Of a stretch of 64,000 nucleotides of DNA, positions 27,565 through 36,120 are shown in pieces; positions within the stretch are counted from its first letter, which is position 1; each line of letters begins with the position of its first letter. Location: positions 4,464,001 to 4,528,000 of the forward strand of contig NZ_AP023287.1 of NCBI RefSeq assembly GCF_014218295.1. The letters run 5' to 3'. The stretch is from Mycolicibacterium litorale (lineage in GTDB: Bacteria > Actinomycetota > Actinomycetes > Mycobacteriales > Mycobacteriaceae). The position numbers and the translations under genes are program-made. Below the pieces are notes generated by a model that made no database searches, had not been told where the DNA came from, and worked only from the letters and a program-made list of their open reading frames with translations.

Positions 27565-27593
27565 ACGGCGCACGCCCGAAGGACGTGCGCCGT
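27565..27593 (-). terminator. Intrinsic terminator of the small secreted protein gene
   Basis: ACGGCGCACG (27565-27574) pairs perfectly with CGTGCGCCGT (27584-27593). Read leftward, the hairpin is followed by TTTTCGTGTTTG, a true U-rich tail that is rare in this window. It starts 18 bases after the stop of the 27611-27979 gene. Confidence 0.9.
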
Positions 27594-27610
27594 GTGCGTG
27601 GGTGGTCAGG

Positions 27611-27979
27611 TCAGGGAGCGGGGATGGTGATGCAGCCGACGTTCGGCAGGCAACCGCTGGCACCGTCGGGGCCGGCTGCGCCGCCCGGTCCGTTCGGGGC
27701 CAGCGAACCGCTGGCGCCGCCGGGGCCGGCCGTGCCCGCAGGGCCGTTCGGGATGGCGCCGGAGGCACCGCCGAGGTCAGCAGTGCCGGCCGGACCGCCG
27801 GGAACGTTCACGTCGGCGCCGCCACCGTCGACGCTGCCGATGCTGGAACACGGTGTGCCGTCGGCGTTCACACACGGCGGGGGCGCGGGCTGAGCGCCGA
27901 CGACCGGCGCAGCGGCGATCGCAGCTGCCGCTGCACCCACGAACAGGACGGGGGTCATCTTCGTCAGTTTCACGATCAT
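27611..27979 (-). CDS. Small secreted Gly/Ala/Pro-rich protein
   Basis: 122 residues with a Sec signal peptide (about 1-29, cleavage near 'VVGAQP'). A short Cys-containing segment (CVNADGTPCSS) leads to three imperfect repeats of the type 'NGPAGTAGPGGASG'. The C-terminal segment has two more Cys (GCLPNVGC). Two Cys pairs flank the repeats and may form disulfides. It is a monocistronic gene with its own terminator. No function is recognised; a cell-wall or surface protein is likely. Confidence 0.8.
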   Translation of the reverse strand: MIVKLTKMTPVLFVGAAAAAIAAAPVVGAQPAPPPCVNADGTPCSSIGSVDGGGADVNVPGGPAGTADLGGASGAIPNGPAGTAGPGGASGSLAPNGPGGAAGPDGASGCLPNVGCITIPAP

Positions 27980-28026
27980 GACAGAGGACTACCCCCGGTC
28001 ACGAGACGGTTAAACGTCGAGTTGTC

Positions 28027-28776
28027 CTAACTAAATGGGGCCATCAGTCGCGGCGGCAGGACCCGCATCAGCCGTACCAGCGGTGCCCACGGCCACCACG
28101 GCACCGCGGCGCGGCCGGCCTCTTTCTCGATGACGCGCACCATCGCGGCGACACCCGAATCGGTGTCGGTCATCAGCATCGTCGAGGCGGATCTCGCGGT
28201 CATCTCCGATTCGATGTAACCGGGTTCGAGGACGGTCACGCGGATCGGCCCCCTGGCGTATTCGGCGCGCAGGGACTCCCCCAGCGACGAGACGCCGGCC
28301 TTGCTCGCGGCGTAGGCGGCCTTGACGCCCGGCACGCCCTTGTTGGCGAGCACCGACGAGATGAGCACGAGATGTCCTGCGCCGGAACGCTTGAACATCT
28401 CGAGCGCCGTCTCCACCTGCACGAGTGCGGCGACGAGGTTCGTCTCGATCGTCGCCTTGTTCGCCCACACCTTGCCCGTCCCCAGCGGCGCGCCCTTGCC
28501 AAGCCCGGCGTTGACGATGACGCGGTCGAGGCCGCCGAGTTCGTCGGCCAGCGCCGCGAAGACCTTCGGCACCCGATCGTGGTCGGTGACGTCGAGTTCG
28601 GCGACGGCGACCGTGATGCCCGGATGCTGTTGCGTCAGTTCGGCTTTGAGCGCCTCGAGGCGGTCGACGCGGCGGGCGCAGAGCGCGAGGTCGCGACCTT
28701 TCGCGGCGAACGCCCGCGCCATCCCGGCGCCGAGGCCGGAGCTCGCACCGGTGATCAGGATTCTCTGGCGGGTCAT
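28027..28776 (-). CDS. Short-chain dehydrogenase (Rv0945-type)
   Basis: A 249-residue classical SDR. NAD(P)-binding TGASSGLG is at residues 8-15, NAG in 'VIVNAGLGKG', Ser in 'LISSVLANKG' and the catalytic YxxxK in 'YAASKAG'. Arg residues after beta-2 (CARRVDRL) favour NADPH. It lies in the same order next to pgi and the Fpg-family gene as recalled for Rv0945. The substrate is unknown. Confidence 0.92.
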   Translation of the reverse strand: MTRQRILITGASSGLGAGMARAFAAKGRDLALCARRVDRLEALKAELTQQHPGITVAVAELDVTDHDRVPKVFAALADELGGLDRVIVNAGLGKGAPLGTGKVWANKATIETNLVAALVQVETALEMFKRSGAGHLVLISSVLANKGVPGVKAAYAASKAGVSSLGESLRAEYARGPIRVTVLEPGYIESEMTARSASTMLMTDTDSGVAAMVRVIEKEAGRAAVPWWPWAPLVRLMRVLPPRLMAPFS

Positions 28777-28791
28777 GCGGGCAGCGTAGCG

Positions 28792-28850
28792 GTGGCGATT
28801 TCGGTGTCGTTGGTCGCGCCCACCGCAACCAACGACACCGAAATCGCTAC
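28792..28850. terminator. Long inverted repeat between glycosylase and SDR genes
   Basis: The arms 28792-28814 and 28828-28850 are complementary at 22 of 23 positions, with a 13-base loop. It overlaps the last codons of the glycosylase gene and ends 16 bases before the SDR start. It probably ends or weakens transcription between them; there is no U-tract. Confidence 0.75.
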
Positions 28851-29710
28851 TTCAGCAGGCGCGACATCCGCCGGTCGGCGAGCACCCGCCCGCCGGTCTG
28901 ACACGTCGGGCAGTACTGGAACGACTTGTCGGCGAACGACACCTCGCGCACGGTGTCGCCGCACACCGGGCACGGCAGGCCGGTCCGCGCATGCACCCGC
29001 AACCCGGAGCGCTTCTCCCCCTTGAGCGTCGCGGCCTGCTGCCCCACCGAACGGGACACCGCGTCGGTGAGCACCGAGATCATCGCGTCGTGCAGGGAGC
29101 CAAGCTGCGCGGCGGTCAGCTTGTTGGCGGTGGCGAACGGCGACAGCTGGGCGACGTGCAGGATTTCGTCGCTGTAGGCGTTGCCGATCCCGGCGATCAC
29201 CTTCTGGTCGGTGATGACGGTCTTGATGCGCCCGCTCTGGCCGGCCAGCAGCGCGCCGAGGTCCTCGGCGGTCAATTCCAGGGCGTCCGGGCCGAGCGTC
29301 GCGATCCCCGGCACGGCAGCAGGATCGGAGACCAGCCACACCGCCAGTCGCTTCTGTGTGCCGGCCTCGGTCAGGTCGAAACCCGGCGCGGACCCGGGAG
29401 TGCCGAGATGCACCCGCAGGGCGATCGGCCCCTTCCCGGGTTTGAGCGGCGCGGCGGCCAGCTTGTCCGACCACCGCAGCCAGCCGGCCCGGGACAGGTG
29501 GGTGATCAGATACAGGTCACCGGCCTGCAGGCCCAGGTACTTACCCCAGCGTGCGGCGCCGGTGACCTCGCGGCCGTGCAGCGCGGTGATCGGCGGATCG
29601 AACGTCTTGAGCACCGAGAACGCCGACACGTCGACGCGGCCGACCGGCAGTCCGACCGCGTTGCGCCGCAGATGGTCGGCGAGTGCTTCGACCTCGGGCA
29701 GTTCAGGCAT
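28847..29710 (-). CDS. Fpg/Nei-family DNA glycosylase (full-length Rv0944-type)
   Basis: 287 residues. The N-terminal catalytic Pro-Glu is in 'MPELPEVEAL', and the helix-two-turn-helix contains 'IAGIGNAYSDEIL'. The C-terminal zinc finger has four Cys (CPVCGDT...CPTCQTGG). It excises oxidised bases and nicks the abasic site. As I recall, the M. tuberculosis counterpart has lost its N-terminal domain; this copy is complete. The ATG 29710 gives the exact MPELPE start the enzyme needs. The frameshifted holin-like gene ends 16 bases upstream. Confidence 0.95.
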   Translation of the reverse strand: MPELPEVEALADHLRRNAVGLPVGRVDVSAFSVLKTFDPPITALHGREVTGAARWGKYLGLQAGDLYLITHLSRAGWLRWSDKLAAAPLKPGKGPIALRVHLGTPGSAPGFDLTEAGTQKRLAVWLVSDPAAVPGIATLGPDALELTAEDLGALLAGQSGRIKTVITDQKVIAGIGNAYSDEILHVAQLSPFATANKLTAAQLGSLHDAMISVLTDAVSRSVGQQAATLKGEKRSGLRVHARTGLPCPVCGDTVREVSFADKSFQYCPTCQTGGRVLADRRMSRLLK

Positions 29711-29726
29711 GTGTCCAGTGTGCCGG

Positions 29727-30123
29727 TCAATCGCGGGAGAGCAGGCCGCCGCTGAGCAGAGACAAGCACCCAGCTCACGATCGACAGCAGGATGCCCGCC
29801 CAGATCGCCGTCCACCAGAAGTCGTCGATGTAGAGACCCCAGTGGGTGGTGTGCTCGGTGATCCACGCGGTCAGCCACAGCATCAGCGCGTTGATGACGA
29901 TGTGGAACAACCCCAGCGTGACGATGTAGAGCGGGATCGACATGATCTGCACGATCGGTTTGACGACGGCGTTGACCAACCCGAACACCACCGCCACGAC
30001 GAAGATGATGCCGACGCGTTCGACCGTGTTGTCGCCGCCGACGAAGGAGATGCCGGAGACCAGTTGCGTCACCACCCACAACGCCACGCCGGTGACCGCG
30101 GCCCGCAGCAGGAAGCTCCCCAC
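29727..30123 (-). pseudogene. Holin-like 4-TM membrane protein, frameshifted near its end
   Basis: The first 119 residues form the mycobacterial phage-holin-superfamily IV protein (four TM helices; 'FGLVNAVVKPIVQI', 'IVTLGLFHIVINALMLW'). After 'LLSIVSWVL' the frame runs into the glycosylase gene for another 80 residues of non-homologous sequence. Removing one A from the AA at 29764-29765 restores a family-like end, SLLSGGLLSRD, stopping at TGA 29729-29727. Either the gene has a +1 indel at its very end (possibly tolerated) or the base is a sequencing error. As read, translation would stop at 29506 inside the glycosylase gene. Confidence 0.75.
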
Positions 30124-30141
30124 GGGCTGATCTTCGCACGC

Positions 30142-30879
30142 TCAGGCGCGAAGCAGGTAGGTGTCCATGATCCAGCCGTGCCGGGCCCGGGCGTCGGCGC
30201 GCATGGCGACGATGCGCTCCCCCACGTCGCCGACGGTGCCCGACACCAGCAGTTCGTCGTCGGTGCCGAGGTAGGCACCCCACCAGATCCGGGTCTGTGG
30301 GGGCGTCTGCGTGAAGGCGCAGTCGCCGTCGAGCATGACGACCGCAGTGCCGGTCAGGCCGTGTTCGCGCAGTCGGCGGCCGGTGGTGATCAGCACCGGT
30401 TCGCCGACGTCGTTGAGCGGGATGCGGTGGCGCGCGGTGAGGGCCTGGATCGCGGTGATGCCGGGGATCACGTCGTAGTCGATGTCGAGGTGGGCCGCGA
30501 CCCGGTCGAGGATGCGCAGCGTGCTGTCGTAGAGCGACGGGTCACCCCAGGCGAGGAAGGCTCCGACGCCGTCATTGGGCAGTTCGGATGCGATCGCCTC
30601 GGCCCACAGCCGGGCCCGCGCGGCGTGCCAGTCGTCGACCGCCCGGCGGTAGTCGCCGGTTCTGTCGCGGACCGGGTCCGGTAGTTCGACGAACCGGTAG
30701 CCGGGCTCGCGGATGAACCGCTCGCAGATCGACCGGCGCAGCGCGACGAGGTCGTCCTTGGTCTCACCTTTGTCCATCGCGAAGAATACGTCGGTGTCGT
30801 TGAGCGCCGTGACGGCCTGGGCGGTCACGTAGTCCGGGTCGCCTGCACCGATGCCGATGACGTGGATCCGTCGGGTCAC
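30142..30879 (-). CDS. cobF: Precorrin-6A synthase (deacetylating)
   Basis: A 245-residue SAM-dependent methyltransferase of aerobic cobalamin synthesis. 'HVIGIGAGDPDYVTAQA' opens the fold, 'DGVGAFLAWGDPSLYDST' carries the SAM loop, and 'DYDVIPGITAIQAL' is conserved in this family. The M. tuberculosis complex is known to lack cobF, so this marks an environmental mycobacterium. No cobalamin riboswitch is seen upstream: only 28 bases separate it from the YihY stop. It is probably transcribed with YihY. Confidence 0.95.
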   Translation of the reverse strand: MTRRIHVIGIGAGDPDYVTAQAVTALNDTDVFFAMDKGETKDDLVALRRSICERFIREPGYRFVELPDPVRDRTGDYRRAVDDWHAARARLWAEAIASELPNDGVGAFLAWGDPSLYDSTLRILDRVAAHLDIDYDVIPGITAIQALTARHRIPLNDVGEPVLITTGRRLREHGLTGTAVVMLDGDCAFTQTPPQTRIWWGAYLGTDDELLVSGTVGDVGERIVAMRADARARHGWIMDTYLLRA

Positions 30880-30907
30880 GCGAGTGAGTATGCGCGACGG
30901 CTCCGAC

Positions 30908-31960
30908 TCAGCCGTCGTCGCGCCCCCGGCTGCGCCGCAGCGCCTTCGCCCGCTTCACGTCCTCCTCGAACGCGGCTTCCTTCTTCTCGATGACGCGCGT
31001 GTCCCGCGGCGGCAACTGCAGTTCCCGTTCGGCGGGCAGGCCGGCCTGCAGCTGGCGGCCCCGCTCCAGTTCGGCGTCCAGCTCCGCACCGAACAGCAGC
31101 GCGAGGTTGGTGATCCACAGCCACAGCAGGAAGATGATGACGCCGGCCAGCGCCCCGTACGTCTTGTTGTAGCTGCTGAAGTTCGCGACGTAGATCCCGA
31201 AGGCCACCGACGCCACGATCCAGGTGAGGATGGCCAGCGCCGCCCCGAGGCTGATCCAGCGGAATTTGGGTTGCTGCACGTTGGGCGTGACGTAGTAGAG
31301 CACCGCGACCGCGATGATGACCAGGAGCAGGATCACCGGCCACCGGCCGATGCTCCACGCGGTCACCGCGGCCTCACCCAGACCGATCGCGTTGCCGACG
31401 GCCTCGGCCACCGGACCGCTGACCGCGAGCATGAACGCCACGAGCGCCGCCCCGAGCAGCGCGGCGAACGTGAGTACGAGCTGCAGCGGCCGCAGTTTCC
31501 ATACCGGCCGGCCTTCCTCGACCTCGTAGATGCGGTTCATCGCCCGGCCGAACGCGCCGACGTACCCGGAGGCCGACCAGAGCGCGGTGAGGATGCCGAC
31601 CACGAGTGCGAAACCGGCGGAGGGCGAGTCGACCAGTTGCTCGATGGTGGGACGCAGGGTGTCGACGGTGGAGGCCGGTGCCACGTCCGAGACGATGTCG
31701 AGGAGGGCGTCGGTGGTGCGACGGCCCTGGCCGAAGACGCCCAGCAGCGACACCATCACCAGCACCGCGGGGAACAGCGACAGGACGGCGTAGTAGGTGA
31801 GCGCGGCGGCGAGGTCGGTGCACTGGTCGTGGCCGAATTCCCGGGCGGTCTTGCGCAGGACGTACAGCGCCGACGGTTTGGTCAGGTCGGTCGGCGAATC
31901 CGGTTTACGCGGGTCGTCCGGGTCGGGTGCGTTGTCTTTCGTGGACGCATCGTCGGCCAT
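30908..31960 (-). CDS. YihY/BrkB-family membrane protein
   Basis: 350 residues with six TM helices in the YihY pattern ('DLAAALTYYAVLSLFPAVLV', 'LWSASGYVGAFGRAMNRIYEV', 'YGALAGVIIFLLWLWITNLALLFGAE', each within one helix region). The C-terminal tail is charged and coiled-coil-like (EEDVKRAKALRRSR). ATG 31960 is preferred over an upstream open frame. The function is uncertain; the old 'ribonuclease BN' label is obsolete. Confidence 0.9.
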   Translation of the reverse strand: MADDASTKDNAPDPDDPRKPDSPTDLTKPSALYVLRKTAREFGHDQCTDLAAALTYYAVLSLFPAVLVMVSLLGVFGQGRRTTDALLDIVSDVAPASTVDTLRPTIEQLVDSPSAGFALVVGILTALWSASGYVGAFGRAMNRIYEVEEGRPVWKLRPLQLVLTFAALLGAALVAFMLAVSGPVAEAVGNAIGLGEAAVTAWSIGRWPVILLLVIIAVAVLYYVTPNVQQPKFRWISLGAALAILTWIVASVAFGIYVANFSSYNKTYGALAGVIIFLLWLWITNLALLFGAELDAELERGRQLQAGLPAERELQLPPRDTRVIEKKEAAFEEDVKRAKALRRSRGRDDG

Positions 31961-32007
31961 GCCGTGGTCTCTACCCGGAGGGCGGTGTCCCAAACTCGGG
32001 ACACCCG

Positions 32008-33786
32008 TCACCCCTGTTCGTGGCGCCGTTGATCGGCGACACGTTCGGCCGCCGCGTCGTCGCTCTCCTGGCCGATGGCGTCGAACACCTTGTCCGTCTT
32101 GCTGTCCGGCATCAACGGGGGCAGCAGCGGGGTGGCGGGGTCGACGACCGCTTCGATGAGGGTCGGCCGGTCGGCGGCGAACGCCTTCGCCCACGCGTCA
32201 CCCGCGGCCGCCGATTCGGTCACCCGAATACCGTGCAGCCCCAGCAGTTCCGCGTAGTCGGCGTACGGGAACCGCGGCACGTCCTGCGATGCGGTGAACC
32301 GTGGGTTGCCCTCCATCTCACGCTGCTCCCACGACACCTCGGTGAGGTCGGAGTTGTGCAGCACCAGCACGACGAAGCGGGGGTCGGGCCACGAGCGCCA
32401 CCGGTCGGCGATCGTGACCAGTTCGAGCAGCCCACTCATCTGCATGGCCCCGTCCCCGACGAGCGCCACCACCGGCCGATGCGGCGCGTCGAGTTTGGCC
32501 GCCACCCCGTACGGCAGGGCGCAGCCCATCGAGGCCAGATAACCGGAGAGGTGGGCGGGCACGCCCGGCGGCAGCCGAAGGTGACGCGCATACCAGTAGG
32601 TCGACGAGCCGGTGTCCACCGCGACCCGTGCATCGGCGGGCAGGTGGTCGGACAGCGCCCGCACGACGGCTTCGGGATTGGCGCCGGAATCCGGCGAGGT
32701 GGGTACCGCCGCCCGTCGCGCAGCGTCCTCGTGCCACCGCTTCCGCCACTGACCCACCTGGTCCTGCCAGCGGCGGTCCGCCTTGCGTTCCAGCAGACCC
32801 GACAACGCCGAAAGAGCTTGTGCCGCTTGCCCGACCACGGGCGCCTCGACGGGGTACTTCGCACCGATCACGCGGGGCTGGATGTCGATCTGGACGGCCC
32901 TGGCCTGTCCCGGCGCCGGGTAGAACTCCGTCCAGGGATCGTTGGACCCCACGATGAGCAGCGTGTCGCAGTGGGCCATCAGCTCGGCGCTCGCCGTGGT
33001 GCCGAGGTGCCCCATGACACCGGTGTGCCATGGTTCGCCCTCGTCGAGAACGGGTTTGCCGAGCAGCGATGTGGTCACCCCGGCGCCGAGCGTGTCGACC
33101 ACCCGGGCGATCTCGTCGGCGGCGCCCGCCGCACCACGGCCGACCAAGAGCGCCACCCGCTCGCCGGCGTTGAGCACCTCGGCGGCGCGGCGCAGCTGCT
33201 CGTCCGGTGCGGTGATCCGGGCCTGCGCACTGACGGCGGCGGACGGCACCACGCCGTGGCTGTGCTGCAGTTCGTCGGGCATCTCGGCCTGCTGGACGTC
33301 GTGCGGGATGATCAGGCAGGTCGGCGTCGACGTGGCGATCGCCGTGCGCATCGCATTGTCGAGCGCCATCAGTGCCTGCTCCGGCGCGAACACCGTCTGC
33401 ACGTACTGACCGCAGACATCCTTGAACAGCGCGTGCAGGTCGACCTCCTGCAGGTAGCCGCTACCCAACGCTGTCGAGACCACCTGGCCGACGATCGCCA
33501 CCACGGGCCGCCGGTCGAGTTTCGCGTCGTAGAGGCCGGCGAGCAGGTGGATGGCGCCGGGGCCCTGGGTGGCCATGCAGACACCCACCCTGCCGGTGTA
33601 CTTGGCGTGTCCGCACGCCATGAAGGCGGCGAGTTCCTCGTGCCGGGTGGAGATGAATTCGGGTTCGCCCGAACGCTGCAGCGCGCCGAGCAACGTGTTC
33701 ACCCCGTCGCCGGCGTAGCCGAACACCCGGTCGGCGTCCCAGTCGCGCAGCCGGGCCACCAATGCGTCAGCCACCAGATCCGTCAT
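32008..33786 (-). CDS. Thiamine-diphosphate enzyme (pyruvate oxidase / acetolactate synthase-like)
   Basis: 592 residues with the three-domain POX/AHAS fold. The cofactor-activating Glu is in 'STRHEELAAFMACGHAKYTG'. The C-terminal ThDP/Mg motif starts 'VGDGAMQMS' and ends at 'LHNSD'. It lacks the C-terminal membrane peptide of E. coli PoxB. The exact reaction (oxidase, decarboxylase or carboligase) cannot be set from sequence. ATG 33786 gives the family start 'MTDLVADALVARLRDW'. Confidence 0.9.
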   Translation of the reverse strand: MTDLVADALVARLRDWDADRVFGYAGDGVNTLLGALQRSGEPEFISTRHEELAAFMACGHAKYTGRVGVCMATQGPGAIHLLAGLYDAKLDRRPVVAIVGQVVSTALGSGYLQEVDLHALFKDVCGQYVQTVFAPEQALMALDNAMRTAIATSTPTCLIIPHDVQQAEMPDELQHSHGVVPSAAVSAQARITAPDEQLRRAAEVLNAGERVALLVGRGAAGAADEIARVVDTLGAGVTTSLLGKPVLDEGEPWHTGVMGHLGTTASAELMAHCDTLLIVGSNDPWTEFYPAPGQARAVQIDIQPRVIGAKYPVEAPVVGQAAQALSALSGLLERKADRRWQDQVGQWRKRWHEDAARRAAVPTSPDSGANPEAVVRALSDHLPADARVAVDTGSSTYWYARHLRLPPGVPAHLSGYLASMGCALPYGVAAKLDAPHRPVVALVGDGAMQMSGLLELVTIADRWRSWPDPRFVVLVLHNSDLTEVSWEQREMEGNPRFTASQDVPRFPYADYAELLGLHGIRVTESAAAGDAWAKAFAADRPTLIEAVVDPATPLLPPLMPDSKTDKVFDAIGQESDDAAAERVADQRRHEQG

Positions 33787-33839
33787 GGCCCGCGGCATAC
33801 CCGCCGCGGGCGGCGCCAATCAGCGGCGGACGGCGGTGA

Positions 33840-34109
33840 CTACTCCGGGTTCTCCTTGGCCAGTGCGGCGAATCCCTTGGCCTGCCCGCGGGCGAGCGCG
33901 GCGCGCACCAGGCCGACGATCAGGCCCTGGATGGCGGCGGCGACGAAGATCTCCCTGGCCGAACTCTGCAGGTCCTCGGGGTCGGGCGGCTCGGTGCCGG
34001 ACGGGTTGGCGCGCTGCCAGAGTTCGGAGAAGATCTTGCCGGCAATGAGCCCGCCCCCGATGCTGCTCGCCAGGGCCAGGGGCTTGTAGAAGGTTTTCGC
34101 CACACTCAC
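33840..34109 (-). CDS. DUF4235 small membrane protein
   Basis: About 89 residues. 'TFYKPLALASSIGGGLIAGKIFSELW' (two halves of one TM region) and a second hydrophobic helix (AAAIQGLIVGLVRAALA) define DUF4235. GTG 34109 or 34103 gives the typical N-terminus; an ATG at 34145 would add 12 unrelated residues and sits 5 bases from the KstR-type box. The function is unknown. Confidence 0.85.
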   Translation of the reverse strand: MSVAKTFYKPLALASSIGGGLIAGKIFSELWQRANPSGTEPPDPEDLQSSAREIFVAAAIQGLIVGLVRAALARGQAKGFAALAKENPE

Positions 34110-34150
34110 GGCGGTGGCGTTCCCAGCCCGGCATTCTTCAAACATCGCAG

Positions 34151-34164
34151 TAGAACGCGTTCTA
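34151..34164. promoter_or_regulatory. KstR-type operator
   Basis: TAGAACGCGTTCTA matches TnnAACnnGTTnnA fully. It sits in the short divergent gap between the DUF4235 gene and the LLM gene, 29 bases before the latter's GTG. Confidence 0.82.
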
Positions 34165-34193
34165 GTATTCGGCAACCGACCCGAGGAGGCGCT

Positions 34194-35060
34194 GTGCGGT
34201 TCACCTACGCCGAGGCGATGACCGACCCGACGTACTACATCCCACTGGCCAAAGCGGCCGAAGCCGCGGGCTACCACGCGATGACCATTCCCGACAGCGT
34301 CGCCTACCCCTTCGAGTCGGACTCGACGTACCCCTACACCCCCGATGGGAGCCGAGAGTTCCTGGACGGCAAGGCATTCATCGAGTCCTTCGTCCTGGCC
34401 GGCGCGCTGTGCGCGGTCACCACGACGCTGCGCTTCAACTTCTTCGTGCTCAAGTTGCCGATCCGCCCGCCGGCCCTGGTGGCCAAACAGGCCGGGTCGC
34501 TGGCCGCGCTGTTCGACAACCGGCTGGGCCTCGGCGTCGGCACCAGCCCGTGGCCGGAGGACTACGAGCTGATGAACGTGCCGTTCGCCAGGCGCGGCAA
34601 GCGGATGGACGAGTGCATCGAGATCATCAGGGGCCTCACCACCGGTGAGTACTTCGAGTTCCACGGGGAGTTCTACGACATCCCCAAGACCAAGATGACC
34701 CCCGCCCCGACGAGACCGGTGCCCATCCTGGTGGGCGGTCACGCCGACGCCGCACTCAGACGCGCCGCGCGCTGCGACGGCTGGATGCACGGCGGCGGCG
34801 ACCCCGAGGAACTCGACGGGCTGCTGGCCAAGCTCGGCAAGTTCCGGGCGGAGCAGGGCGCGACGGGACCGTTCGAGATCCACGTCATCTCCGCCGATGC
34901 GTTCAGTGTCGACGGCGTCAGACGCCTCGAGGACAAGGGGGTGACCGACGTGATCGTCGGCTTCCGGCTTCCCTACATCACCGGACCGGACACCGAACCG
35001 CTCGAAGACAAGATCCGCCATCTCGAGTGGTTCGCGGAAAACGTGATTGCCCGGGTCTGA
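34194..35060 (+). CDS. F420-dependent LLM-class oxidoreductase (Rv0940c-type)
   Basis: 288 residues, equal to the length recalled for Rv0940c. It has the LLM TIM barrel with 'DNRLGLGVGTSPWPEDYEL' and 'PVPILVGGHADAALRRAAR'. The GTG at 34194 follows GAGGAGG. The perfect KstR-type box upstream puts it with sterol-responsive genes. I recall the M. tuberculosis counterpart being listed in the KstR regulon. The substrate is unknown. Confidence 0.9.
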   Translation: MRFTYAEAMTDPTYYIPLAKAAEAAGYHAMTIPDSVAYPFESDSTYPYTPDGSREFLDGKAFIESFVLAGALCAVTTTLRFNFFVLKLPIRPPALVAKQAGSLAALFDNRLGLGVGTSPWPEDYELMNVPFARRGKRMDECIEIIRGLTTGEYFEFHGEFYDIPKTKMTPAPTRPVPILVGGHADAALRRAARCDGWMHGGGDPEELDGLLAKLGKFRAEQGATGPFEIHVISADAFSVDGVRRLEDKGVTDVIVGFRLPYITGPDTEPLEDKIRHLEWFAENVIARV

Positions 35061-35098
35061 TTCGGTTACGGCTGTACGTCGCCGGGTAGACCTGCGCG

Positions 35099-36120
35099 GT
35101 GACCTGCGCAGAATCGACACACAGTGGCGACCTTCGCGGTGTCGTGGCGGTCGGCGCCTCGGCCGGTGGGGTCGAAGCACTGACCACCCTGGCCGCGGGG
35201 CTCCCGGACGATCTGCCCTACGCGGTGCTGGTGGTCCTGCACATGCCGCCGAACGCGCCCAGCGTGCTTCCCCGCATCCTCGACCGCGCCGGACCGCTGC
35301 GCGCGGTCGCCGCCGTCGACGGGACCACTCTGGAGGCGGGCCGGATCTACGTGGCGGTGCCCAATCGGCACCTGCTGGTTCGCGATCACCGCATCATGCT
35401 GTCGGAGGGCCCCACGGAGAGCATGAACCGGCCCGCGGTCAACGCGTTGTTCCGATCGGTGGCGGTGGATTTCGGACCCGCGCCATCGGTGTGGTCTTGT
35501 CCGGGGTGCTCGACGACGGCGTGCTGGGTGCCGGCGCCATCCGGTCAAGGGGCGGCGTCACCGTCGCGCAGTCGCCCGACGATGCGCTCTTCACCCCCAT
35601 GCCGGAGAACGCGATCCACGCCGGGGTGATCCAGCATCAGGCGTCGGCCGCGGACATCGGCGCGCTGCTCACCAAACTGGCCGACCGCGACATCGAGGAG
35701 CGGGAGATGGAGCCCGACGCCCGGATGGACCTGGAGAACCGCATCGCGATGGGCAGGAGGTACTCCGCGCATTTCGACTCCGATGCCCTCGGACCGCCGT
35801 CCGGCTACTCCTGCCCGGACTGCAACGGTTCGTTGGTGGTGGTCGCCGAGGACGGCTTCCGCTGCCAGGTGGGGCACGCGTGGACCGCCGAGGCGCTCCT
35901 GGAGGCGCGGGACCACGAAGTCGAGAACGCGCTGTGGATCGCGGTGCGCAGCCTGCAGGAGAAGGCGAAACTGTCGCGCAGGCTCGCCGACACCGCAGGG
36001 GCGGGAATGGTCGGCCGGCGCTATCTCGAAGCGGCGGAAGAAGCCGAGCAGGCCTTGGACGTTCTCGCCGAACGACTCAGCGACGCACCCGCGGGCACGG
36101 GCGAACGCGGTGACGTCTGA
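35099..36120 (+). pseudogene. CheB-like methylesterase with single-base frameshift
   Basis: Residues 1-125 (GTG 35099) form the first part of a CheB methylesterase: nucleophile in 'VAVGASAGGVEAL' and 'VVLHMPPNAPSVL'. 'GRIYVAVPNRHLLV' and 'RPAVNALFRSVAVDFG' follow. The family sequence continues in another frame as 'RAIGVVLSGVLDDGVLGAGA' and 'FTPMPENAIHAGV', then a zinc-ribbon-like 'YSCPDCNG...CQVGHAWT' and a helical tail to 36120. One base is missing at about 35475 (GATTTCGG|ACCCGC). There is no CheY receiver domain. As read, the product would end at 35629 without the catalytic Asp region. It overlaps the next gene by 11 bases. Confidence 0.85.

Noticed and set aside
30880..30907. A cobalamin riboswitch before cobF
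   Set aside because: Only 28 bases separate cobF from the upstream gene, too short for the aptamer, and no B12-box is visible.
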